A DNA stretch of 64,000 nucleotides from Closterium sp. NIES-65 (lineage: Eukaryota; Streptophyta; Zygnematophyceae; Desmidiales; Closteriaceae): contig CANXME010002150.1 of assembly GCA_948144175.1 (NCBI GenBank), forward strand, positions 345,001 to 409,000, in the 5' to 3' direction. Below the pieces are notes generated by a model. That model saw only the letters and a program-made list of their open reading frames with translations, was not told where the DNA came from and did no database searches. Shown piece after piece: positions 52,652 through 62,200 of this stretch; positions within the stretch are counted from its first letter, which is position 1, and each line of letters starts with the position of its first letter. The position numbers and the translations under genes are program-made.

Positions 52652-54300
52652 TCAGCGGGGCCAGAGGATCAAAACACCGCTGACGGCCGCCTTGCTGCGC
52701 AAGGAGATCCAGGGGATCAAAATACCGCTGACGGCCGCCTTGCTGCGCAAGGGGAAGACCGTGGTGTAGCGCGTGTAGTCATCAACGACCAGCAGGAAGT
52801 AGCGCTCCTGGTCCGTCCCACTGACGCGGGCCAGGCGCCACACGTCCATGTGGAGAGTCTGCAGAGGAGAAGTGGTCAGAGGAAATGAGGAGGAGTGAGG
52901 AGCGGCGCATTGCCGCCCCTCGACGCAAGGAAGGCACGGCGGGGCAGGCAAGCGCGGGAGGGGGGGCAGGGACCTGGGAAGGCCAGAGACAAGCAGACGC
53001 GAGTGCATGCTAGGAAGGCGCGGCAGAGAGGGGTGACCGAGTTGGTGGTGCCAGAGGAGAGTCTGGTGGGAGAGTACCCGACACGAGCACGATGCAGCGA
53101 ACTGACCAGACGCAGACACCTGACCCAACGCAACCACCTGTGCAGGCGCAGTGGTGAGGATGTACAGACTGGACCTAGGCTGACAAGTAAACGTAGCAAA
53201 GTGAGGGCCAGTCCGGGAGCGCATACAGATCGCCACACGCTATCCTCCGGGAGTAAAAGTGTCAACCCATACATCCTGAAGGACGACGTTGCTCACCAAG
53301 TTTGTCGAGAACGAAGGGAGGTGGAGACCTGAAAGTGAGCCAGAAGGGACTGCCAGACACGGAAGGACAGTGGAGGCTCATGCGACAACTGGGCCCCCAG
53401 AGGGGTCAGCCAGTAAGACTGGAACCGGTGCAGCGAGCGGTGTGAGTGTGGTGCAGTCTTGAAAAAAGCAACGAGACGCACCCGAGTCAAGTGTAAAGGT
53501 GTGCAAGGCCTCAGATGAGGCAGCAGACTTGCTAGCACATGTGACAACAGACGCACTAGCACCTAGAGCGGCAGCAGACGCACTAGCACCTGGGGAAGAG
53601 GCAGGGATACCATCACCGCAAGGCACACACGAGTAACCGGTACCCTCATCACTAATAACATCAACATACATAGCACAGAGTGCCTAGTTGATCTTAACAA
53701 AATTAAGAACAAACACATCTACTCTCTTCGCCATCAGCTGCGCCCAGTTGGGGACAGCCTGCTCATCACCATACTCTGCCACCCAGGCATCCTTAAGACG
53801 GCCGATGCAGCGATACTCCATGTGCCTAGTCTTCCCGCAAGTCTCACCCTTCCGGAGGCCCGTGCACCAGACATAGGAGCATCGAACAGAGCCCCCAGGG
53901 GGACCGCGTTGGACAACCCACTCAGGAAGCTGCTGAGGGGTGGGGTTGTTAAGGAGACGTGGCAGCTGCGGACCACTCCCATAGCCTCCTCCGCCACGAG
54001 CTGAACCCCCATAGCCTCCACCCTTGCCAGCTCCACCCCGATCGCCTCCACCACCCCCGCCGCCTCTACCACCCCCACCACCTCCTCCACCCCCGCCACC
54101 TCCTCTGCCTCCACCTCCAGTGCCACCTCCCCGCCTCCGCCCCCGCCACCACCACCCCCGCTACCACCACCGCTAGTGCCACCCGCACCACCCTTACCCC
54201 CCTTGCTCTTGCCGCTGCGGTGCTTCCCACTAGGAGCAAACGCAGCGCCGACTTCCTCAACACCAAGGAACGAGAGGGTATGAGAGGGGAGGGAGCACAC
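52652..54300 (-). pseudogene. copia 3 nucleocapsid, protease and integrase remnants
   Basis: Gly-rich tract 54.2-53.95 kb; protease TLDSGASRCFF in 53671-53378; integrase N-terminus HQTLLWHHQLGHPSLPRL in 53236-52652. A short direct repeat near 52.68-52.75 kb (ACCGCTGACGGCCGCCTTGC) duplicates the FPLRSKAAVSG segment. Confidence 0.82.
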
Positions 54301-54302
54301 CC

Positions 54303-55031
54303 CTAAAAAACGGGGGAGCGGGGAGTGCCACGAGAGGCAGCGACAGCAACAGTACTGGCCTCAGCCTCGAGGAGGGACTTCTCCAGCGATGCAAGTGTGA
54401 GCTCAGTAGGGTCTAGGGCGAGGAAGTGGTCCCAAACGGTGCGGAGGGAGTCAGGGAGGTGTGTGACGAGGAAGTACAGGGTGATATAAAGCTCAGTAAG
54501 GTCTAGGGCGAGGAAGTGGTCCCAAACAATGCGGAGGGAGTCAGGGAGGCGTGTGACGAGAAAGTACAGGGGGGGTCGCAGAGAGAAGGTCGGCTTGAGG
54601 GCGGTGCTGTACCGAGTCTCACTAGAGTAAAGGTGGGTCATGAGGTCAGCGACAGTGTGGAAATCTGCGAGCTCAGGGAAGAGGTACGGCAGAATGAGAC
54701 GGCCTGGGGTAGTAGTAACTGGGGAGGAGTAACGAGCAACAAAGACGTCATATATGGCTTTGGCTGTCTTCTTCTTGCTAAAATGCGCTCTCTCAGCTAC
54801 TGGAAGGTGGTTGCGAACAGCAATATGGGCAGTAGCGTCATGTATGAGCCACTTTGAATGGTCCGCGTGCGCTGTATCAGCTGGGGCTACGAGGGATCCG
54901 GACGTATGTGTGAACAAAGAAACGCCATCCCTAGCCTCGCTCTGCAAGTACAGCTGAAGATCATCGAGCCACACCTCAAAGCTAATCGGGCGACCCTTCG
55001 CATTAAAGCTAAGAACCGAAACGGTAGTCAT
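54303..55031 (-). pseudogene. copia 3 gag with internal tandem duplication
   Basis: Starts MTTVSVLSFNAKG at 55031; FEVWLDDLQLYLQ. The segment YFLVTRLPDSLRIVWDHFLALD occurs twice in a row (about 54.57-54.38 kb), joined by LTELYITL, a 90-bp-scale duplication not present in the other gags. Confidence 0.85.
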
Positions 55032-55900
55032 AGTAGCAGGAGCAGCCGTAGCAGTGGCAGTAACAGTAGCAGCAGTAGCAGTAGCACCAGCAGCAGCAGG
55101 GCAGTGCGGCTCAGTAGGGGCAGGGCAGCGCAGCTCGCGTAGGGCAGTGCGGCTCGGCAGGGGACAAAGCAGCAGCGCGCGCGGCAGCGCAGCTCAGGCG
55201 CAGCAGCTCGTTTGGCAGCAGCTGCGCACCAGCAGCAGCGCTGGCGGGTAGGGGCGCTTGCGAGCTGGCAGCACTCGCGCAGGCAGGGCAGAGCACAGCT
55301 GTAGCAGCAGTGCGCTTAGCAGCAGTAGCGCGTGCAGCAGCAGCGGTTGTGTAAGTGGCAGCAGCAGCTCAAGCGACAGTAGCAAAGCAGCAGCAGAAGC
55401 ATAGGCAGCAGCAGCAGCACAGGCGGCATCAGCAGCTCAGATGGCAGCAGCAGGAGCAGAGCACGGCGGGTAGGGGCTCGGCAGGGCAGAGCGCAGCTGC
55501 AGTAGCGCGTGTAGCAGCAGTAGTAGCATCAACCCTTAGCAACAGCAACAGCGCATGCAGTAGCAGCGCATGCAGTAGTAGTAGCTGCGTAAATGACAGC
55601 AGCGGCAGCGCGGACGGGCATGGCGCAGGAAGGGTGTGCGTGGTTAGGGCGCAGGCTGCTGGCGGGCAGCGCGAGCGGGCAGGGGCAAAGTGGTGCTTGC
55701 GGGCAGGGGCGCAGTGACGCTTGCGGGTAGGCAGAGCGCTCGCGGGCGGGCAATACGCTAGTCAGCAGGCAGCGCGATTACGGGCAGGGTAGGGCAGCGC
55801 GATCGAGGGCAGGGCATGGCAGCGCGATTGCGGGTGGGGCAGGACAGCGCGATCGCGCTAGAGTAGCAGGCAGTCCGTGTGCAGCAGTAAGCGCTCAGAT
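55030..55900. repeat. CAG/GCA-rich leader tract of copia 3
   Basis: Imperfect AGCAGCAGT/GGGCAGCGC units between gag start and 5' LTR, the positional counterpart of the GC-rich leaders of the other copies. Confidence 0.8.
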
Positions 55901-56070
55901 TGCGCGCTAGGCACCATGTGGGCAGCGCGACTGGCCGGGCAGGGCAGAACGGACGAGTAGGCGAAATTTCACGGTGTGCCCTTTTAAAAACTAGTGAGAA
56001 GTATGATGGATTAGGTAAGGGATAACCCCTACACACTTTAGAGGGATAGAATGCATATAATGTTTTGACA

Positions 56071-56477
56071 TTATGCTGGCTTTGCTAGCTTGCCTGTACT
56101 TTATTTTGCTACTACTAGCTTCGGTTATATTTATCATGCACATATATGTTTGATTTCCTATATTATGTGCATTCCTATATTCTATTATACTTATAGCAAC
56201 AAACCAGGTCACGTGTACCAAACTCAAGCCTTGCATTTGCAGACAGGCACTGCAATATCTGCATGCAGTTGGGATCGACCGCTAGAAATGAGTTGCGACT
56301 GGTTTTCGATTTGGAAACGCGATCCCCCTGACTTGCGATGTCGGACTACGGTGGGAGGATAAGGGACGAAAGTGCCTCCTCTGTGCCGCACGCATTGAGT
56401 GACGTGCTCATGATTGTTTTTTGTTCTCGATAAGTCCGCGGAAAGAACGAGAGCAGGGGTGGGGTGGAGGCGACTCC
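56071..56477. other. Spacer; no gene seen
   Basis: AT-rich to about 56.2 kb, then unremarkable; no supported coding sequence. Confidence 0.4.
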
Positions 56478-56780
56478 TTACTTGAAGACAGTGATGTGGA
56501 AGCGTTTGTTAACAAACGTCAGATTCGCCGAGAAGCTCTTCACCTGTGCGCCAACGTCTGCCGTTAGATTGCCAACAGCCGTCAGGTTCAGCGGCAGACC
56601 GCGCGGCTCGCCGCCAGGGCCATCGCCAGGTCCGCCGTGCCCACCAGGGCCTCCGCCGCGGGGTCCCCATGGCGGCCCCTGACCGCCGGACATGCCTCCG
56701 CCAGGCGGGCCGCGCTGCGCGAAGGCGGACATCACTGCGAGGAGCGCGAAGCAGACGAGAAGCAGTGGCCTGAAAGCCAT
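56478..56780 (-). CDS. Small secreted Gly/Pro-rich protein, 100 residues
   Basis: ATG at 56780 opens MAFRPLLLVCFALLAVMSAFA, a textbook signal peptide with likely cleavage after AFA. A Gly/Pro-rich stretch follows (RGPPGGGMSGGQGPPWG...), then a C-terminal part with three N-L-T glycosylation sequons (PLNLTA, GNLTAD, ANLTFV) ending NKRFHITVFK. There are no cysteines after the signal. Single exon. A TATA box lies about 145 bp upstream of the ATG. I do not recognise the family; an extracellular or cell-wall protein is an inference from composition. An in-frame upstream extension exists, but the ATG at 56780 is the one that puts the signal peptide first. Confidence 0.7.
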   Translation of the reverse strand: MAFRPLLLVCFALLAVMSAFAQRGPPGGGMSGGQGPPWGPRGGGPGGHGGPGDGPGGEPRGLPLNLTAVGNLTADVGAQVKSFSANLTFVNKRFHITVFK

Positions 56781-56922
56781 AGCTAGGAGCTGCAAGTATG
56801 GACGCAGGCTTCGATTCGAGTGCGTGACAAGAAGCGGTTCACGATCTACGTAGTAGCGAGACAAGACTGTCGCTATCATTGGGAGGTGGGAAGGATAGTC
56901 CGTGATGGGAAGTCCGACTACC

Positions 56923-56930
56923 ATTTATAG
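56923..56930 (-). promoter_or_regulatory. TATA box of the small secreted protein gene
   Basis: CTATAAAT on the minus strand. It is placed for a roughly 110-nt 5' leader, and 47 bp downstream (in gene orientation) of the TRIM at 56977-57321. Confidence 0.6.
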
Positions 56931-56976
56931 CTTCGTTTTGTTGACAGCCCGACGACTCGTCAACTCCGCAGCAGTT

Positions 56977-57321
56977 TGTCAGAATCCCAGCCACTAACCA
57001 TTGGGATAAAATGGCTTGTTTGTGTAGCGAGTGAGTGCGCCCATACCCCCTCAAGTACAACGTGCTAGTAACCCTTCCTTAGAATCAATCGGGGATCTCC
57101 ATTGGACCTCTGACACCCCCGCACACTAAGATGCCCAAGGTGCACACACCAGGATTCGAACTCGAGACCTACCTCTGATACCATGTCAGAATCCTAGCCA
57201 CTAACCATTGTGATAAAATGGCTTGTTTATGTAGCGGGTGAGTGCGCCCGTAACCTCGCAGACCAACGTGCCTGTAACCCTTCCCTAGGATCGATTGGGG
57301 ATGTCCAGTAGACATCTGACA
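56977..57321 (-). mobile_element. TRIM miniature LTR retrotransposon, copy 2 (345 bp)
   Basis: Termini TGTCAGAATCC ... CATCTGACA, target duplication CAGTT at 56972-56976 and 57322-57326. Two LTRs of about 138 bp flank an interior of about 70 bp. In minus sense the interior starts TGGTATCAGAG (initiator tRNA-Met type primer site), contains box-B-like GAGTTCGAATCC and ends in GTGCGGGGG. Box-A-like TGGTTAGTGGC lies at the end of the LTR. Confidence 0.92.
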
Positions 57322-57523
57322 CAGTTTGCAGTTAATGTGTGGTACGTACCGCACCTCACTCCCTGAATTCAAGAAATTTAGGATAATGTATCATGATAAA
57401 CAAAGGGCCTGCTCCCTGGCTTCGGGCTGTGATTGGCTAGACACAAGGTTACGCTTGCCGTACCTTCCAACTGTTTGGTTCGGATGTGATAAGGAAGGAC
57501 ATACGAACTGCTCTTTTGTGGAG

Positions 57524-58690
57524 TACCGTATTACCCCGGACATACCACCCTAGGGTGCTATGATAACTACACAAAAAAGGGGGGGGGGGGGTCTTGTCAT
57601 CGGAAAAAGCTACATTGCACCCGGGTCGTTACATAATGTATACCGTCTCCCCCCGGATATAAGCGCCACCCTAGGATAAGCGCCTGGCGCTTCTAATTGG
57701 CATATGGCGCTTATATCCCCTCCTCGATTATAAGCGCACCCCTTGAAAAAACTTGTTTTATTATAAGCGCACGTAAACTTTAAAATTTGAAATGTGTTCA
57801 AAAAGCTGTAACGATTTTTACTTTAGCAGGCAGATATGTTGCAGATTCGGTTCCCTTCACATTCGGACCCTGCACTGGATGCGGGTCCAGTCAGCAGGAC
57901 CTGTCAGGAGCTGGATGTGAGTCAGATTGGGTGTATCTCCCAGCGCGCGCGAGAATTTCACAGACGATCCCATGTAACTTCGACTCGATTGAAAAGGCAA
58001 GCACGAGACCTACAGTTTGGTGTTAAAAGATATAAAAAAATATGTATGTCATTTTATAAACGCCGGCGCTTATAAATTTACTCGATTATAAGCCCACCCC
58101 CATGAAAAAACCTGTTTTATTATTGCCCCCCATGGGGGTATATCCGGGGGGATACGGTATTTTTTTTAGAGCACAAAAGGTTGAGAACAAAATGTACATG
58201 TTTGACGCGGTGGTAGATTGTTGGTTGGGTGCGCAAAACCGAGGACTGGGCGATAACGTTAGTCTCGTGGGTTAGCTGCCACATTGCAAGCTCCAACAAG
58301 GCCCACAGTCAGGCCCTGATTGGACAGAAAACACACCCCCTCGTCGCTCGACGAGGATTCATGCAGTCACAAAGGCGGAGCGCCCGCAACAGCCTCAGCT
58401 GCCTCGCTGAGGCGGTCACGTCCTTGTACTGAGAAGGAGTTCATCCTTCTTTCTGTGCAGTGGCTCCATTCCACGAACTCGAGCAATGCTCGGCAGAATG
58501 TGCTAACCCAGTGCTATTTAGGCAAAAACTGCAATATTACCCGTACATAACAACCCCCCCCCGGGTGCTATATCGGATCGCCCCAAAAGGGGGGTATAGT
58601 AGAAATGAGGCCCGCTATAGCACCCCCCCCGCACAAGCCACCCGGGGGGTGCTCTATTTCGGCGGGTGGTGTGTCCGGGGTAATACGGTA
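57524..58690. mobile_element. TIR element with 19-bp perfect inverted ends, nesting another MITE
   Basis: TACCGTATTACCCCGGACA at 57524-57542 and its exact inverse at 58672-58690, flanked by TA-like ends, suggesting Tc1/mariner-type TA targeting. No transposase. The inner part is partly C/G-run-rich (57.58 and 58.55-58.66 kb). Confidence 0.75.
57641..58159. mobile_element. MITE, GCGCTTATAAT family, 519 bp, nested
   Basis: The inverse of the 518-bp copy at 18005-18522, with highly similar interior (CAGATTCGGTTCCCTTCAC..., CGCGCGCGAGAATTTCAC). Ends TACCGTC and GATACGGTA. Confidence 0.82.
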
Positions 58691-58699
58691 TAGTAATAC

Positions 58700-59289
58700 T
58701 GTATTTCATTCCACGCTCAAGTCAGCGCGACGAGGGTTGAGAAAACAACTGACGTGTACGTGAGGTGCAGAACAACAACTCCGCTTGGCGACGCTCTCAC
58801 TAGACTATTGTACGGTATTCTTTGTGTGTCTTGCAAACGTTTTGAAAACCCCCGAATACCGTACAACTTTTAATGTGCTATAGCATGCTATATCGATACC
58901 CACGCGATCAAACAGCTACACTCATAAATGATCCGCATACATATTATGGCTTGCAAACGCAGGGTGGCTACAGTGGCAGAGCTGAAGAGTCAGAGGGAAG
59001 CAAAGGATAGTCTCATCACTTCCTGGAGGAGGTGGCGTAGTGGCGGAGAGAGCAAGACGCAGCACAGTGGTGGTGCGGAAGCAGAGGAAGTAGAGGAAGC
59101 AGAGGAACAGAGGAGGCGGATGCAGCAAAGGAGGACGAGGAGCGTGGCCGGACCAAGGTGGTTCACTTCCTGGTGAAGGCAGAGTGGCCTTTGAGGCGCC
59201 TCCAAGGCGGAGGTGGAGGCGCCGCGTGGTGGAGGGGTGTGGTGGGGTGTGGCGTGGTGGGGTGTGGTGGGGTGTGGTGTAGAATGGGG
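58700..59289. other. 3' flank of the ABCG gene; no gene seen
   Basis: No supported coding sequence. GGTGTGG units (59229-59280) and AG-rich stretches lie just downstream of the ABCG stop. Confidence 0.4.
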
Positions 59290-62200
59290 TCACTTCCTGG
59301 TGGAGGCAGCGTGTCGGCGGAGAGCTGCGTAGAAAGCCAGGCGCAGCGCAGCGATGAACGCCAGAATCACCAGCAGGTTGCGCCACGGGCTCAAGCCTGT
59401 GAACCCCCGCGCGTCCAGATACGCTGCACCCGTGAGCCCACAGGCCTCGTTGGTGCCGGAGGCGGTGTAGCCGACACCGGCGGCGGGGGAGAAGGTGGAG
59501 AAGCAGGTGGGGCCGAGGCCGTGGTGGAACTCGGCCCAGAGCAGCAGCTCCATGGGGTAGCGCATGAGGCTCACGTAGTACAGCCACAGCCAGTAGCCCG
59601 GGATGGCTGCCCTGGTGGGAGGGGTGGGGCGATAGGGAGGGAGGGGCAAATGAAGATGAGCAAGAGAGAAGTAGCTGTTACACATAGGCGTGAGCAGGCA
59701 GCGGTAAGTGGGCAGCAGTGAGAGGGCGGCAGTGAGAGGGCGGCAGTGAGAGGGCGGCAGTGAGAGGGCGGCAGTGAGAGGGCGGCAAGGAGAAGGGTGG
59801 GCATGAGAGAGGCAAAGGAAGCAGAGTTGGAGAAGAAGAAGGCGGTGAAGAGGAGGAAGCAGGAGAAGGCGCTGCTGGCACGGTGACAGAAGGGAAGTGG
59901 ATGCAGCAAATAAGCAGGGAGAGGGCAGCCGTGGGTGGCAGTGAGAGGGCAAGAGTGAGGACAAGAGTGAGGACAAGAGTGAGGACAAGAGTGAGGACAA
60001 GAGTGAGGACAAGAGTGAGGACAAGAGTGAGGACAAGAGTGAGGACAAGGGAGTGGCAGTGAGGAGAGAGGCGGCGAGGGGAGGGGGCTGACTTGGAGAA
60101 GAAGAAGCCGCTGAAGAGGAGGAAGAAGGAGAAGGCGCTGCTGGCCACGGTGGCCGCCACCATGTGTGACGGCAGCAGCGCCGACAGCAGCGTCACAAAC
60201 GCGTTGGCGAGCGCAAAGGCCAGGCAGAGCGTGGCGATGAAGACAAGGAAGGCGGAGGCGGAGGGCGCGAGGCCCACCATCCAGTAGAGCGGCGTGGCGA
60301 GGGCGAGCGACAGCAGCACGCAGAGCGGCAGCGTGGTGAGCGTGGTGGCCACCACGTAGGGCGCCGTGCGGTACGCGCCTCGTGACGTCTCCCGCGTGAA
60401 GATGGTTCGCTCCTGGTGGGTGGGATGGGGGACGGGAGGGGGAGGGGGGTGGGGAGAGGGGATGATCGTTCATAGAAGGTGGGAGTGAGGTGGCTGATAC
60501 AGGTGATGCGAGTGCAAAGACACGGATGGGGCTGTGCTTTATGTCCTTTTGGGGGTCTCCCGTGTGAAGGTGGTGCTTTCTTGGTGTGGGCAGCAGGAGG
60601 GGAGGGGGAGATGGGTGGGAAGAGGGGATAGCTTGTACTCCATAGGAGTAGGATACAGTTGCGTGGACAGGCAGACCAGGGGCAGGGCGTCTTACGAGGT
60701 AGAAGAGCGGCAGGGCGTCGAGGGAGTTGTAGAAGACGAGCGCGATGGTGAAGCCGAGCACGGCAAAGCGGCTCTGCAGGCCAGGCATGTCGAAGCCCAC
60801 ATGCAGGAACAGCGACCCCATGATCACCCCCATCGCCACCTGCCATGCGCGCATGTGCATATGCATGGGGAGGGTGTGCTCTGGGAGGGTGGGTGTGGTG
60901 GAGAGGCGGCGAGGCTGCCTGTGGGAATGGTGCAGAGCCCGAGAAGCACGAGCGGCAGCGTGAACGCGTGCAGGGCTGTGAGAGGTAGCAGCGGCAGCAG
61001 AGCAGGAGGTGCCTGCGGAGAAAGGGAGCGAGAGAAGTCGCTTGGGAAGAAGAAGTGAGTGCCAAGGGAGGAGAAGTGGGGTTAAAGGGGGGAGCAGACC
61101 ATGACGAGGAGGCGCGAGAGCAGCAGGTCGGGGCTGCGCAGCAGCACAAGGCAGCAGCGGTGTGTCAATGTCACCGTCTCACTCACGGCGCTCGTTGCGT
61201 ACTCCCACTCGCCCACCGCCCTCTCCCCTGCACCCCTCTCCACGCCTCCCACCTCGCTGGCCCCGCTGCCCTCCCCTCTGCCCCCACCCCCCGAGCACCC
61301 CTTCCCCCTCCCCAGCAGCTTCCCTAGCTGGTGCTTCAGGGCAGCTCCCAGGGAGGGCGCGGCAGGGGGAGTGTCCGTGTGGGCCTCTGACTGCTGAGGA
61401 GGAGAGACGCCAAGGGATTCATGGAGACATGGAAGGGCGTGAGGCGATGCAGAGACATGGAAGGCATGGAAATATGAGACGGTGGAGTGAAAGTAGAAAC
61501 GAGAAATGATGGGGCCACTTGTGCTTGTAAATGTGGGTGTATGGGTTTGTGTGGGTGTGTGCATGTGTGTGCATGTGTGTGCATGTGTGTGCATGGTAAA
61601 ACGCAGAGTAACAGAACTCACCTTGGCACGAGTGGCAGCAGCAGCGATGCGGGGCAGAGTGTCAAGAGCGAACTCTAAGAGGTTCACCTGCCAGCCACAA
61701 GGAAAGGGGTGTTGGCACGCTGCTTTTAGTACGTGGGTGGTGGGAGGGGCGAGACTCGTCAGAATGAGAATGTGACAGTATTACCAACAGGATCATCAGT
61801 GCGCTCATGAATAGTCAGACTTAAAATCGTAGTCTGGTTGGTTTTGTGTAACGGACGAATTTCATGTCCAATAGGAATGGTGCCAAAAGCTAGCAAACGG
61901 CCCAGTGCGGGGAACGGAACTGCCGCACTCATTCCGAGCAGGGAACACCTGCACGCGCAGCACCAGTGGCGGGAGAAATAGCAGCAACAAGAGGGCGAGG
62001 TGAGAGCACATAGGAAAGGGAGGGGAAGCAATAAATGACAGCTCAAATCGAGCCTGGCTCGGCTCGACACGAGCAATTGTGGCTCGACGCGAGTGCTTTA
62101 CTGGTGCTCGGGTATATTTCCCAAAGCACGAGGCAAGTGCCGGCACTGGTGGGCTCACCATGGCTTGGCTGGGCTGGGCTCTCAAGGGCAGGGCGAGCCA

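Larger units (their letters stand above)
49230..56070 (-). mobile_element. Old, decayed Ty1/copia element 3, minus strand
   Basis: Related LTRs end at 49351 (AATGTTTAGACA) and 56070 (AATGTTTTGACA), sharing ACTAGTGAGAAGTATGATGGA. The right one is shorter through deletion. No clear target duplication. The polypurine tract CCTATGGGGGTG is next to the left LTR. Gag, protease, integrase, RT and RNase H remnants are all present, with many frameshifts and stops. It is more diverged than copia 1 and 2, so it is a separate, older lineage. Confidence 0.85.
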
